NCBI RefSeq assembly: GCF_015277815.1
Contig: NZ_CP063813.1
Location: forward strand, 3,100,001-3,164,000
Length of the DNA: 64,000 nucleotides
Origin: Microbacterium atlanticum
GTDB taxonomy: Bacteria > Actinomycetota > Actinomycetes > Actinomycetales > Microbacteriaceae
Direction of reading: 5' to 3'
Below, one piece after another: positions 1-8,178 of this stretch; position 1 is the stretch's first letter; every line of letters begins with the position of its first letter. Below the pieces are notes generated by a model. It was not told where the DNA came from. It saw only the letters and a program-made list of their open reading frames with translations, and did no database searches. A program made the position numbers and the translations under genes.

Positions 1-1
1 G

Positions 2-337
2 CGCATGGACGGCTACCTGGCGGCCGGCGAGCTTCGCCGCGACGACCGGGTCGACGACGTGGTCCGCTTCCTCCGCCGCGCGCCGTTCACCGGCGTCATG
101 CGGGTGGCGTACCGTGTGCTCTTCGCCGCTGCGGTGGCAAGCCTCCCCGTGCGGTACCGGCGGCTGCTTGGGCTGCGTCGCACCCCGCTCCCTGTCGTGA
201 CGCTGACCCGCGTCGTGCTCGCGGTGTCGGCCAGGGCGCTCGCGCGCGGCCCCCGCGCCCAGGACTTCGCGCGGGACCGGCTGCGCAGGCTCGCGGCCGG
301 CGGCTCGCCGGCGGAGGTCGCCGCCGCGCCGACCTGA
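2..337 (+). CDS. C-terminal part of a probable MpaB/DUF2236-family oxygenase, cut by the window edge
   Basis: An open frame enters from the left edge and stops with TGA at 335-337. The ATG at position 5 is probably internal, so the true start lies outside. The roughly 110 visible residues carry a hydrophobic helix (VAYRVLFAAAVASLP) and an Arg-rich RRLLGLRR segment followed by a final helix. This is the usual end of MpaB-like (DUF2236) oxygenases, a haem-associated family of mostly unknown substrate. The catalytic region is not visible, so the family call rests on the tail pattern only. An unrelated membrane-associated protein is the alternative. Confidence 0.5.
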   Translation, partial: RMDGYLAAGELRRDDRVDDVVRFLRRAPFTGVMRVAYRVLFAAAVASLPVRYRRLLGLRRTPLPVVTLTRVVLAVSARALARGPRAQDFARDRLRRLAAGGSPAEVAAAPT

Positions 338-528
338 GCCCGCCCTACGCCGCCCGCACCGTGCCATGACTCCGCCCGGCGTCGGCCCGCCCCCGGATCG
401 CGGCGCGGATTCATGCGGTCCCGAAGGCTCGCACATCCCGCGCTGGCGGAGTTGCGGCACGCCACGCGGCCCCTGCTGAGCTCGGCGATGACGGCCCTCC
501 CTGACCGCCGCCGTGGCACGCTGGAGGC

Positions 529-1380
529 ATGCGCATCGCCGTCACCGGCTCGTCCGGAAAACTGGGAACCGTCGTCGCCCGCGAGCTGCGGGCGGCCGGC
601 TTCGAGGTCATCGGCCTCGATGTGGTCGGCGACCGCGGTCCCGGTTTCGTGCAGGTCGACCTGACGGACTACGGCCAGGTCGTCGACGCCCTCTCGGCGG
701 TGAACGACCGCCACGACGGGTTCGACGCGGTCGTGCACCTGGGCGCGATCCCGGCTCCCGGCATCCGCTCCGACGTGGCGACGTTCCACAACAACATGAC
801 GGCGAGCTTCAACGTGTTCTGGGCGGCGGTGAGGCTCGGCATCCGTCGCATCGTGTACGCCTCGAGCGAGACCGTGCTGGGCCTGCCGTTCGACGTTCCG
901 CCGCCGTACATCCCGGTCGACGAGGAGTACCCGCCCCGCCCCGAGTCGGTGTACTCGCTCGTCAAGACGCTCGAGGAGCGCATGGCGGTCGAGCTGGTGC
1001 GCTGGCATCCCGATCTGTCGATCACCGGTCTGCGCTTCTCGAACGTGATGGTCCCCGAGGACTACGCCGAGTTCCCGTCGTTCGACGACGACGCGACGAA
1101 GCGCAAGTGGAACCTCTGGGGCTACATCGACGCCCGCGACGGTGCCCAGGCCGTGCGCCGCGCCTTGGAGGTCGCCCCCACGGGCTTCGAGACGTACATC
1201 ATCGCCGCGGCCGACACGGTGATGTCGCGGCCCAACGGCGAACTCGTCGCCGAGGTGTTCCCCGGCGTGCAGACGCGCGGGTTCGGCGACCACGACACGC
1301 TGCTCTCGATCGACAAGGCCCGCCGCATCCTCGGCTACGAGCCGGAGCACTCGTGGCGGGACCACGTCCCGGGCTCATGA
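529..1380 (+). CDS. NAD-dependent epimerase/dehydratase (extended SDR family)
   Basis: This 283-residue protein has a complete extended short-chain dehydrogenase fold. The nucleotide-binding loop TGSSGKLG is at residues 6-13, a YASSE strand gives the catalytic Ser near 112, and YSLVK supplies Tyr142 and Lys146. Such proteins act on the sugar part of nucleotide sugars or on sugar lactones, using NAD(P) in the cytoplasm; the substrate cannot be read here. The ATG sits only one base after a GGAGG, which is short spacing, but the protein must begin there because residue 2 already starts the Rossmann strand. The stop overlaps the next start (ATGA), so the two genes are translationally coupled. Confidence 0.85.
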   Translation: MRIAVTGSSGKLGTVVARELRAAGFEVIGLDVVGDRGPGFVQVDLTDYGQVVDALSAVNDRHDGFDAVVHLGAIPAPGIRSDVATFHNNMTASFNVFWAAVRLGIRRIVYASSETVLGLPFDVPPPYIPVDEEYPPRPESVYSLVKTLEERMAVELVRWHPDLSITGLRFSNVMVPEDYAEFPSFDDDATKRKWNLWGYIDARDGAQAVRRALEVAPTGFETYIIAAADTVMSRPNGELVAEVFPGVQTRGFGDHDTLLSIDKARRILGYEPEHSWRDHVPGS

Positions 1381-1955
1381 ACGACGACCCGCGCCTCGCT
1401 GCCGCCCGCTACCGGGCGGCGCGCGACGGCGAGGCCGCCGAAGCGGAGACGGATGCCGCCGGGCCGCCGTCGCGGGCCGCGCAGGCGTATTCGGCGGCCG
1501 ACCGCGCCGCCGTGGTCGAGACCGCGATCCAGCAGGCGATGCGCCGCGGCGACTTCGACGACCTGCCGGGCGCCGGCAAGCCGATCCCGGGGCTCGGCGA
1601 GAGCCACGACCCGGACTGGTGGATCCGCCGCAAGATCGAGACTGAGAACCTCACCGGGCTGGGCCCGCCCGCCCTGATGCTCCGGGTCGAGAACCTCGAG
1701 CTCGGCGATCGACTCGACGAGCTCGCCCGTGAGCAGGACGTGCGCGAGACCGTCGAGGACTTCAACCGCCGCGTCATCGAGGCGCGGCGGCAGCTGCTCG
1801 GCGGCCCGCCGGTCGTCACCCCGGTGCGCGACGTCGAGACGGAGGTCGCCGCGTGGGCAGAGCGCCGGCAGGCGCGGCTCGTAGCGCAGCAGGAGGGGAC
1901 GGATGCCTCCCCCGCGCGACGTCGCCCGTGGTGGCGCCGGCGGGGGCGCGAGTAG
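1377..1955 (+). CDS. DUF1992 (DnaJ-homologue, DNAJC28-type) domain protein
   Basis: The predicted protein has 192 residues. The core around residues 38-105 contains the DUF1992 signature: IQQAMRRGDFDDLPGAGKPI followed by WWIRRKIETENL. The family is named after human DNAJC28 but lacks a J domain, and its function is unknown. The N-terminus is Ala/Asp-rich and the C-terminus ends in a basic RRRPWWRRRGRE tail. The start was chosen because its ATG overlaps the upstream stop codon by four bases (ATGA), which argues for coupled translation with the epimerase. The frame stays open further upstream, but only as a shadow of the epimerase gene. Confidence 0.8.
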   Translation: MNDDPRLAAARYRAARDGEAAEAETDAAGPPSRAAQAYSAADRAAVVETAIQQAMRRGDFDDLPGAGKPIPGLGESHDPDWWIRRKIETENLTGLGPPALMLRVENLELGDRLDELAREQDVRETVEDFNRRVIEARRQLLGGPPVVTPVRDVETEVAAWAERRQARLVAQQEGTDASPARRRPWWRRRGRE

Positions 1956-1970
1956 GGGTCCGGCGGCGCG

Positions 1971-2261
1971 TCAGGCGTTCGGGTTCGTGGCCCTGCCGTC
2001 GAGCCAGAGCGTGTTCGAAGGGTCGGAGTGCGTCGAGTCCGTGCCGACGTGCTTGTCACCGATCTGTGGACCCTTGGTGATGACGTGGACCAGCGCCATC
2101 GCATGGCCGCGCCCCAGCCCGTAGTCGTCCGCAAGCCACTGGATGATCGGCGTCGCCTTCGTCGTCTCGCCGAATCCCTTCTCGCGTGCCTTCTCGATGA
2201 ACTGGCGGGGCGTGAGCCCGGTCTTCTCCTCGATGTTGTCGAGGTATGCCTGGAATGACAT
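1971..2261 (-). CDS. DUF4287 domain protein
   Basis: A 96-residue protein beginning MSFQAYLDNIEEKTGLTP, the hallmark of DUF4287: a small helical domain in which TGLTPRQFIEKA is followed by a WLADDYGLGRGHAMAL motif. The second half ends with a polar segment (GDKHVGTDSTHSDPS). Function is unknown. Related domains are often found beside or fused to DUF5655, and members look like small cytoplasmic helical proteins. The start is fixed by an AAAGGA ribosome site eight bases upstream of the ATG. The frame remains open upstream, but the added residues are low-complexity and lack a better ribosome site. It converges on the DUF1992 gene 15 bp away. Confidence 0.85.
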   Translation of the reverse strand: MSFQAYLDNIEEKTGLTPRQFIEKAREKGFGETTKATPIIQWLADDYGLGRGHAMALVHVITKGPQIGDKHVGTDSTHSDPSNTLWLDGRATNPNA

Positions 2262-2620
2262 TCGTGCAGTCCTTTCAGCGTCCGGTCGGGATGTCGAGCA
2301 CTCCGGGAGCATCCTGCCACTCCTTGGATGATGCGGTCGGCGCGGCGCTCTGACCCCGCCTCGCCCCGGCATCGAGCGCACGGGATCGCGCCGAGGGAAC
2401 GGCTTGTTCGCGCAGGCAACCCGTGCACTGGTCGAGAAGCCGTGCAGTCGCGGGAAGTGCGCCCCGGCGCAGCCCCGCGACAGAGCGCGCAGGCGCCGCA
2501 CAGGCGGGCTCCGGTAGACTGGCACCGCCCATTTCGATGTGCATCTACCTGACCGCGTCCTCTGCGCGGAGCAAGGCGGCACGATGCGCCGCCGCCGGCG
2601 GCTTGCGAGCCTGGAGAGAG
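2262..2620. other. Intergenic region between divergent DUF4287 and MFS genes
   Basis: These 359 bp contain no convincing gene. Short frames on both strands are Arg/Ala-rich and look like compositional shadows. A TAGACT at 2515-2520 on the + strand is a good actinobacterial -10 box and could drive the MFS gene with a leader of about 90 nt. A clear -35 box is not visible. The leader contains several ATGs with weak ribosome sites, so an upstream reading frame cannot be excluded. Confidence 0.4.
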
Positions 2621-3871
2621 ATGCACACGACCCTGGTCGAGACCGACACGATCGCGCGTGCGGCGATCCGCCGCCCGAGCCTCATCCGCGAAGCCGGCTA
2701 CGCCTACTTCCCGGTCGCGCTGATCGCCCGCCTCCCCTTCGCGATGATGGTCGTGGGCATCCTCACGCTCGTCGTGTCGGCGCGCGGCTCGCTCGCGCTC
2801 GGCGGCGTCACCAGCGCCATGACCGGTCTCGGCACAGCGCTGGTCGGCCCGCTCCTCGGCGCCGCCGCCGACCGGTTCGGGCAGCGCCGCGTGCTGCTGA
2901 TCGCGGGCACCGCCAACAGCGTGCTGCTCGTGGCGATGGCGTGGCTGGCCTTCGCGCCGGTTCCGGATGCCGCGCTCCTGGCCGTCGCGTTCTTCATCGG
3001 CGCGTCGATGCCCCAGGTCGCGCCGCTGTCGCGCAGCCGCCTGGTGGCCATCATCGGGCGGGCCTATCCGCGTGACCGCCGCACGAGGATCGTCAACGGG
3101 GCCATGGCGTACGAGTCCGCCGCCGACGAGATCGTCTTCGTGTTCGGTCCGGTGATCGTCGGCCTCCTCGCCACGACGATGACGCCCGCGGCACCGGTCA
3201 TCGGCGCCGCGCTGCTCGCCCTGGTGTTCGTCACCGCGTTCGCGCTGCACCCGACGGCTGCGAGCGGCACAGCGCACGGGAACGCCGAGCGCCCGGTGCA
3301 AGCCCCCGTCGGGGAGCTTCTGCGCGTGCGGGTGCTCGCACCCGTCGCGGGTGCCCTCGGGATGGGGCTCTTCTTCGGGGCGATGCTCACCTCCCTCACC
3401 GCCTTCATGGCCGAGCGCGGCGTGCCCGAGCAGGCCGGGCTCGTGTACGGCGCGATGGGCATCGGATCGGCCGCGCTCGCCCTCGGCGTGACCCTCTTCC
3501 CTGCGCGCTTCTCGCTCCGCGCGCGGTGGCTGACCTTCGCGGGGCTCCTCGTCGCCGGCGCGGCCGCGCTGCCGTTCGTCGACTCCGTCACCGGGATGGC
3601 GCTGTGCCTGCTGGTGATCGGCGTCGGCATCGGGCCGACGCTCGTCACGCAGTACAGCCTCGCCGCCGCCTTCAGCCCACGCGGCCGGTCCGCCACCGTC
3701 ATGACGATGCTCGGCTCGGGGATCGTGGTCGGCCAGTCCGCGGCATCCGCTCTCACCGGCATCGTCGCCGACGCGGCCGGAGCGCCCGTCGCCCTCGTCG
3801 CGCCCGCCCTCGCGGCGGCCCTCGTGCTCGGCGCCGGCATCGTGAACGCGGTCGCGCGGCGCGAGAGCTAG
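2621..3871 (+). CDS. MFS transporter
   Basis: 416 residues with about 12 hydrophobic segments and an MFS loop-2/3 motif (DRFGQRRVLL, near residues 83-92) in the N-terminal half. The halves are separated by a hydrophilic loop around residues 205-225. It is an inner-membrane secondary transporter, and its length fits the drug/metabolite exporter-like branch. The substrate is not evident and no neighbour suggests one. The ATG at 2621 was chosen because GGAGAGAG lies directly before it and the first membrane helix starts about 25 residues later. The longer upstream frame would add a low-complexity extension. Its stop overlaps the stop of the convergent channel gene. Confidence 0.8.
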   Translation: MHTTLVETDTIARAAIRRPSLIREAGYAYFPVALIARLPFAMMVVGILTLVVSARGSLALGGVTSAMTGLGTALVGPLLGAAADRFGQRRVLLIAGTANSVLLVAMAWLAFAPVPDAALLAVAFFIGASMPQVAPLSRSRLVAIIGRAYPRDRRTRIVNGAMAYESAADEIVFVFGPVIVGLLATTMTPAAPVIGAALLALVFVTAFALHPTAASGTAHGNAERPVQAPVGELLRVRVLAPVAGALGMGLFFGAMLTSLTAFMAERGVPEQAGLVYGAMGIGSAALALGVTLFPARFSLRARWLTFAGLLVAGAAALPFVDSVTGMALCLLVIGVGIGPTLVTQYSLAAAFSPRGRSATVMTMLGSGIVVGQSAASALTGIVADAAGAPVALVAPALAAALVLGAGIVNAVARRES

Positions 3872-4887
3872 GGCGTCGCGCCGGCGAGCAGCCTCTTGAT
3901 CTCGGCCATCGTCTGCTCCGACTGCGCGAGGAGCTCGTGCAGTCGCTGCGTGGCGTCGTCGCTCGCGCGCGCGGTCGTGGTCGGGCCCGCCGCGGTGACA
4001 TCCGCCCCGGCCGTCGACGTCACCGCGACGCCCGCGTCGACGGCACCGGACACCGCACCGGCGGCGACGCCCTTCGCCGCGTGCGAGGCCAGGGAAGGTG
4101 TCGCCGCTTCGGGGGCCGTCTCGCCTTCGACGTCACTGACCGCCAGAGCCTGGGCATCCGCCTCGGCGTTCTCGTCCGCCGCCTTGCGCGGCCCGAGGAA
4201 GAGGTTGGCGAGGTACCCCGTGAAGGTGCCGAAGATGCCGACGCCCACGATGATGATCAGCGCCCCGATCAGGCGTCCGGCGTTGGTCACGGGGAACCGA
4301 TCGCCGTAGCCCACCGTCGAGATGGTGACGAGCGTGTACCAGAGCGCGTCCGAGGCTGTGGTGATGTTCGCGCCGTCGGCGTCCTCCTCGACGGCCAGCA
4401 CCGAGATGCTGCCGAACTGGAGCACCAGCACCCCCATGAGCAGGAGGGTCATCAGGGCGCTGTTCGCGCGGTCCTTCACCAGCGTCGTCCAGACGGTCCT
4501 CGGACCGAGCTCGCGCAGCAGCCGGAAGACGCGCAGCAGACGGAACAGCCGCAGGATCTTGAACTGCGGGAACGGGAGGCTCGCCAGCAGGTCGGCCCAG
4601 CCGAAGCCGCGGAAGAAGTACCGGCCGGCCGACGGCGCCGTCGTGATCCGGTAGATGAAGTCGCCGAGGAAGATCGCGCTGAACAGCGCGTTCATCACCG
4701 ACAGCACGAGTTCGAGCGCGGCGTCCCCCGCGACCAGGTACACCAGCACCAGGTTCACGATCGAGAGGATCGACAGCGCACCGATGAAGATCTCGTACGC
4801 GGTGTTCTTGAGCTCCGCCCGTGCGGCGGCACGCGCCTGCGCGCGCGCCCGGGACCGTTCGCGGATCTGGGAGAGAGGCCGGGCCAT
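3868..4887 (-). CDS. Voltage-gated-type potassium channel
   Basis: This 339-residue protein has a six-helix ion-channel core (roughly residues 30-240). An S4-like helix carries repeated arginines (LRLFRLLRVFRLLREL), and the pore loop has the potassium selectivity filter TVGYGD starting at Thr191, followed by S6 (GALIIIVGVGIFGTFTGYL). The C-terminal third is Ala/Thr-rich and probably disordered, ending in a short coiled-coil-like segment (QRLHELLAQSEQTMAEIKRL). It should pass K+ across the cytoplasmic membrane. The ATG at 4885-4887 has an AGGAG six bases upstream; an in-frame start 17 codons earlier lacks a comparable site. Its TAG shares the tetranucleotide CTAG with the MFS stop. Confidence 0.88.
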   Translation of the reverse strand: MARPLSQIRERSRARAQARAAARAELKNTAYEIFIGALSILSIVNLVLVYLVAGDAALELVLSVMNALFSAIFLGDFIYRITTAPSAGRYFFRGFGWADLLASLPFPQFKILRLFRLLRVFRLLRELGPRTVWTTLVKDRANSALMTLLLMGVLVLQFGSISVLAVEEDADGANITTASDALWYTLVTISTVGYGDRFPVTNAGRLIGALIIIVGVGIFGTFTGYLANLFLGPRKAADENAEADAQALAVSDVEGETAPEAATPSLASHAAKGVAAGAVSGAVDAGVAVTSTAGADVTAAGPTTTARASDDATQRLHELLAQSEQTMAEIKRLLAGATP

Positions 4888-5013
4888 GACGACTCCTCGG
4901 ATCGGGTCACGCCGGACGCCCTCCGGCTGAGCCCCCATTGTCCTCGCTCAGCGGCGGGCGGCGCGAGCGTCACGCCGCACTGAAGCCGCCTGCCCAGCGC
5001 CGGCGGCGCAGCC

Positions 5014-6078
5014 TTACGGCACCGGGGCGCCGATCGTGGTCGCGGCGTTCCCGCCCGTCGGCGCGTGCGGGTGGGCTGCGGCGGCACGACGTCGCCGCAG
5101 CGCCGCGGCGGCGCGCCGGGTGGCGTCGACGGTCTCGGTGAGCACGTCGTCCCACCGCGCCAGGAACGCCGGCAGGCCGTAGTGGGTGAGCGCGTGCGTG
5201 CGCGCCCGGGCGCCGACGTCCCTCGCCCACTCCGGCTCGTGGAGGAAGGTCCGCACCGCACGCCGCAGCTCGTCGACGTCCGTCGATGCCACGCCGGCGT
5301 CGGGCGGCACGGCGCGACCGGCCTCGGTCGTCGCGAGAGCGGCCACCGGCATCCCCAGATGCATCGCCTCCAGCAGCGAAAGGCCGAGGGAGGTCCAGCG
5401 GAACGGATGGACGTACACGCGCCGGCGCGCCAGCTCGGCGTGCAGCAGCCGGGGCGGCAGGCTCTCCGCGGGGTGGATGTCGGTGTGACCCGGGAATGCA
5501 TCCGCCAGCCGCCCCGCGTCGATCCCGAACACGTCGACCGGCGCTTCCCGCGTGAACTGCGGCAGCAGATCGGTGCCCGTCGCCCGCCACCGCCGCACCG
5601 GCTCGTTGACCACGACCCCGATGCGCGGCAGCTCCCCGGTGTAGAGCGGCCCGGGGTCGGGCACGCCGTGCTCGACCACGGTCGTGCGGGCGTTCCCGCT
5701 GTCCCAGAACAGCCGGTTGAAGTGCGTCACGTGAGCGATCGGGATCCTGCGCTGATCGGCGAGCGGATGCCTCGTGGCGAAGGCGGACGGGCCGGGAGTG
5801 TTGTGCTCCAGGTACACCGCGGGCACATCCCTGCCCGGCACGCGGCCGGTCAGCTGCTCCACCAGCGCGAGCTCCTCCGGGCGCTGGAGGACGACGATGT
5901 CGATGTCCTCCTCGCCGAGCGCGTGGAGCGGGACAGCCCGGGCGTGCTCCCACCCCCAGCATCCGACGCCGTCGTCCTCCCCCGGCCCGTCGCCGGGCAC
6001 CGCGAGAAGGTACTCGTGGGCGCCGCGGACGAAGGCGTCGGTGTAGCCGCCGTGGATGGGCCAGAGGAGGACCCGCAC
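5014..6078 (-). CDS. Glycosyltransferase (GT4-like, GT-B fold)
   Basis: 354 residues. The C-terminal half holds the usual nucleotide-sugar site of GT4-type enzymes: VYVHPFRWTSLGLSLLEAM, with the retaining-GT acidic residue in SLLEAMHLGMPV, then a proline-rich loop and terminal helices. The N-terminal half has Rossmann-like strands (MRVLLWPIHGGYTDA; DIDIVVLQRPEEL). It probably transfers a sugar from a nucleotide donor to an envelope or secreted acceptor, but neither is identifiable. The start codon is GTG, nine bases after the stop of the small acidic gene, so the two form an operon with that gene first. About 25 C-terminal residues (Ala/His/Thr-rich) look disordered. Confidence 0.8.
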   Translation of the reverse strand: MRVLLWPIHGGYTDAFVRGAHEYLLAVPGDGPGEDDGVGCWGWEHARAVPLHALGEEDIDIVVLQRPEELALVEQLTGRVPGRDVPAVYLEHNTPGPSAFATRHPLADQRRIPIAHVTHFNRLFWDSGNARTTVVEHGVPDPGPLYTGELPRIGVVVNEPVRRWRATGTDLLPQFTREAPVDVFGIDAGRLADAFPGHTDIHPAESLPPRLLHAELARRRVYVHPFRWTSLGLSLLEAMHLGMPVAALATTEAGRAVPPDAGVASTDVDELRRAVRTFLHEPEWARDVGARARTHALTHYGLPAFLARWDDVLTETVDATRRAAAALRRRRAAAAHPHAPTGGNAATTIGAPVP

Positions 6079-6087
6079 GTCGAGGGC

Positions 6088-6423
6088 CTAGTAGTCCTCG
6101 GGGGCGAGGTCGCCCTGCCCGCTCTCGCCCAGCTCGGCGATCTCAGGAGACATGTCCTGCGTCTCGGGCTGGAGGCCCTCCGACGGCAGGTCGAGGCGTG
6201 GCACCTGGTCCTCGTCCGACGGCAGGTGCGCGGGGTCGTCGCCGGTGGCGGTCGCCGCGTCGTCGTCGAAGTCGTCAGTCTGCCCGTTCGTGCGGTCCCA
6301 CTCGGCCTGCGCCGGGTCGAGGGTGGGATCGGGTTCGATCGAGGTGTCCTGGTCGCGCAGCGGCTGCACGCCGGTCAGCCCGTCAGGGGCGCGGGGGATG
6401 TCATCGGGAAGGTTGTCGGACAT
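6088..6423 (-). CDS. Small acidic hypothetical protein
   Basis: 111 residues, strongly acidic (many Asp/Glu, almost no Lys), with no hydrophobic helix, signal peptide or cysteine. The composition (SDNLPDDIPRAPDG start, EDY end) suggests an intrinsically disordered cytoplasmic protein. I do not recognise a family. It is the first gene of a two-gene unit with the glycosyltransferase that starts nine bases after its TAG. The ATG is preceded at a rather long distance (13 nt) by AGAGAGG. The real status of the gene is supported by its third-codon-position GC bias and by its tight spacing to the next gene. Confidence 0.65.
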   Translation of the reverse strand: MSDNLPDDIPRAPDGLTGVQPLRDQDTSIEPDPTLDPAQAEWDRTNGQTDDFDDDAATATGDDPAHLPSDEDQVPRLDLPSEGLQPETQDMSPEIAELGESGQGDLAPEDY

Positions 6424-6550
6424 GGGTGTTCGTGTCCTCTCTCTCAGGAGAAGCCACCGTACGAAGGTCCGGCGGCGGGCGGCACGGGGTTGACGGCCGA
6501 GCCCGCGGAGAGGTACGGACGCCGGATGCCTCGCGCCCGCGAACCCGGCC

Positions 6551-6556
6551 TAGTCT
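6551..6556 (+). promoter_or_regulatory. -10 box candidate (TAGTCT) for the atypical dinB
   Basis: TAGTCT matches TANNNT and lies 32 bases before the GTG of the polymerase gene, leaving a short leader that contains the GGAGG ribosome site at 6577-6581. No good -35 box is visible at 17 bp. Confidence 0.35.
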
Positions 6557-6588
6557 CGTCTCATGCACGGGTCTTCGGAGGCGGGTTC

Positions 6589-7677
6589 GTGAGCGACGGC
6601 GGGCGGTCGGCGGACCGATGGGTGCTGCACGTCGATCTGGACCAGTTCATCGCGGCGGTCGAGGTGCTGCGCACCCCCGATCTCGCCGGCAGACCGGTGA
6701 TCGTCGGCGGCCGGGGCGATCCCACCGAGCGCGCGGTGGTGTCGACGGCGTCGTACGAGGCACGGCAGTACGGGGTGGGATCCGGGATGCCGCTGCGCAT
6801 CGCCGCACGCAAGGTTCCGGATGCCGTCATCCTTCCGGTCGACGCGCCCGCGTACCTCGCCGCGTCCGAGGAGGTCATGGCGACGCTGCGCGCGCAGCCC
6901 GGTGCGGTGGTGCAGGTGCTCGGGTGGGACGAGGCGTTCGTCGGCGTCGCCGCGCAGGATCCCGAGGGGTACGCACGCCGGCTGCAGGCGGCGGTGCTCG
7001 AGCGCACGCGGCTGCACTGCAGCGTCGGCATCGGCGACACACTGGTGCGCGCCAAGAACGCCACCGACTTCGGCAAGCCGCGGGGCGTCTTCCGTCTGAC
7101 CGCGGACAACTGGCTCGACGTGATGGGCGACAAGCCGACGATCGCCCTGTGGGGCGTCGGCTCCAAGGTCTCCAAGCGGCTCGCGCTGCTCGGGGTCACG
7201 ACGGTCCGCGAGCTCGCCGTCGCCGACACCGACGCGCTGGCGAGTGAGTTCGGGCCGAAGATGGGGCCGTGGTACCGCCAGCTCGGTCGCGGCGACGGGT
7301 CCGCAGTCGTCGACGACACGCCGTGGGTGGCGCGCGGGCACAGCAAGGAGACGACGTTCCAGGTCGACATCGTCGATCCCCACGACATCGAGCGCGAGGC
7401 TCGCCGCCTCCTCGACGAGGTGCTCGATGAGGTGGCATCCGACGATCGCCCTGTCGTGGGACTCGGCCTCAAGGTGCGCTACGCGCCCTTCCTCACGAAG
7501 ACGTTCACGAAGAAGATCCCGGCGACGTCCGACCGCGCGGTCGTCGTGGCGCGGGCGCTCGAGCTCGTCGCGAAGATCGATCCGGGCCGTCCCATCCGCC
7601 TGCTCGGCGTGCGCGCCGAGATGGCGATGCCCGACGACGCACGGGAGGGTCACACTCCGACGCGCAGCGGCTGGTAA
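6589..7677 (+). CDS. dinB: DNA polymerase IV-like Y-family polymerase (atypical paralogue)
   Basis: 362 residues, a translesion polymerase of the Y family. The first metal-binding motif is HVDLDQF (Asp16) and the second is GWDEAF (Asp114, Glu115). The usual Ser-Ile before DE is replaced by Gly-Trp, which marks an actinobacterial DinB branch different from the canonical enzyme at 22378. Thumb (helix-hairpin-helix around LWGVGSKVSKRLALLGV) and little-finger domains follow. No beta-clamp-binding QxxLF-type motif is obvious at the C-terminus, so clamp association is uncertain. The GTG start was chosen for GGAGG seven bases upstream; an ATG at 6563 is out of frame. Confidence 0.85.
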   Translation: MSDGGRSADRWVLHVDLDQFIAAVEVLRTPDLAGRPVIVGGRGDPTERAVVSTASYEARQYGVGSGMPLRIAARKVPDAVILPVDAPAYLAASEEVMATLRAQPGAVVQVLGWDEAFVGVAAQDPEGYARRLQAAVLERTRLHCSVGIGDTLVRAKNATDFGKPRGVFRLTADNWLDVMGDKPTIALWGVGSKVSKRLALLGVTTVRELAVADTDALASEFGPKMGPWYRQLGRGDGSAVVDDTPWVARGHSKETTFQVDIVDPHDIEREARRLLDEVLDEVASDDRPVVGLGLKVRYAPFLTKTFTKKIPATSDRAVVVARALELVAKIDPGRPIRLLGVRAEMAMPDDAREGHTPTRSGW

Positions 7678-7708
7678 CCGCGGGCCACCGCGGCCGCGCC
7701 GACGCCGT

Positions 7709-8082
7709 CTCGAGGCAAGGCGTTTCGGCCGAGACCGGGGACGCCGCCCCTCAGCTCGGCCGAGACGCCCGGTCTCGGGGCTGAGGGAGGTCGACGAACC
7801 CTCCGGTCGGCGGGGAGGCCCGGTCTCGCCGCGCAGCCCGGGTCACGCCAGCCGGCGCGGCTCGAGGCAAGGGATTCCGGCCGAGACCGAGGACATCGCT
7901 CCTCAGCTCGGCCGAAACGCCCTGTCTCGCCGCGGAGTGCGAGCCGGCGACCCCTCGGCTCGGCGAGCACGCCGCGTCTCGCCGCGCAGCCCGGGTCACG
8001 CCAGCCGGCGCGGCTCGAGGCAAGGGATTCCGGCCGAGACCGGGGACGTCGCTCCTCTGCTCGGCCGAAACGCCCTGTCTCG
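7709..8082. repeat. Three-copy palindromic repeat array between convergent genes
   Basis: Three copies of a unit of about 70 bp begin with CTCGAGGCAAGG at 7709, 7861 and 8014. Each contains an interrupted inverted repeat: the left arm reads TTCCGGCCGAG or a variant, the right arm CTCGGCCGAAA, with GAGGA and TCCTC forming an inner pair. Copies 2 and 3 sit in a longer direct repeat (7824-7929 and 7977-8082, offset exactly 153 bp) that differs at only a few positions. Copy 1 is more diverged. The array lies between the stop codons of two convergent genes and codes for nothing recognisable. It could be a REP/MITE-like element or act as a bidirectional transcription barrier. Confidence 0.75.
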
Positions 8083-8178
8083 GCGCTCGGCGCGGGCCGG
8101 CGCGGGCCGGCGAGCGCCGGCGCGGGCCCGGGGGCCAGCGCGGGTCCGCCGGGCCAGCGCGGCCCGCGGAGGGTGCGC
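8083..8178. repeat. GC-only low-complexity tract
   Basis: Following the repeat array, roughly 8095-8165 is built of overlapping GCGCGGGCCGGC-like and GGGCCAGCGCGG-like words with almost no A or T. It contains short tandem and inverted repeats of varying register. No coding potential is seen. It ends directly at the stop codon of the oxidoreductase gene. Confidence 0.55.

Noticed and set aside
6490..6495. TTGACG as a -35 box for the first polymerase gene
   Set aside because: It is 55 bp from the TAGTCT box, far outside the 16-19 bp allowed.
6563..6588. ATG at 6563 as start of the first polymerase gene
   Set aside because: It is out of frame with the polymerase; the GTG at 6589 with GGAGG fits.
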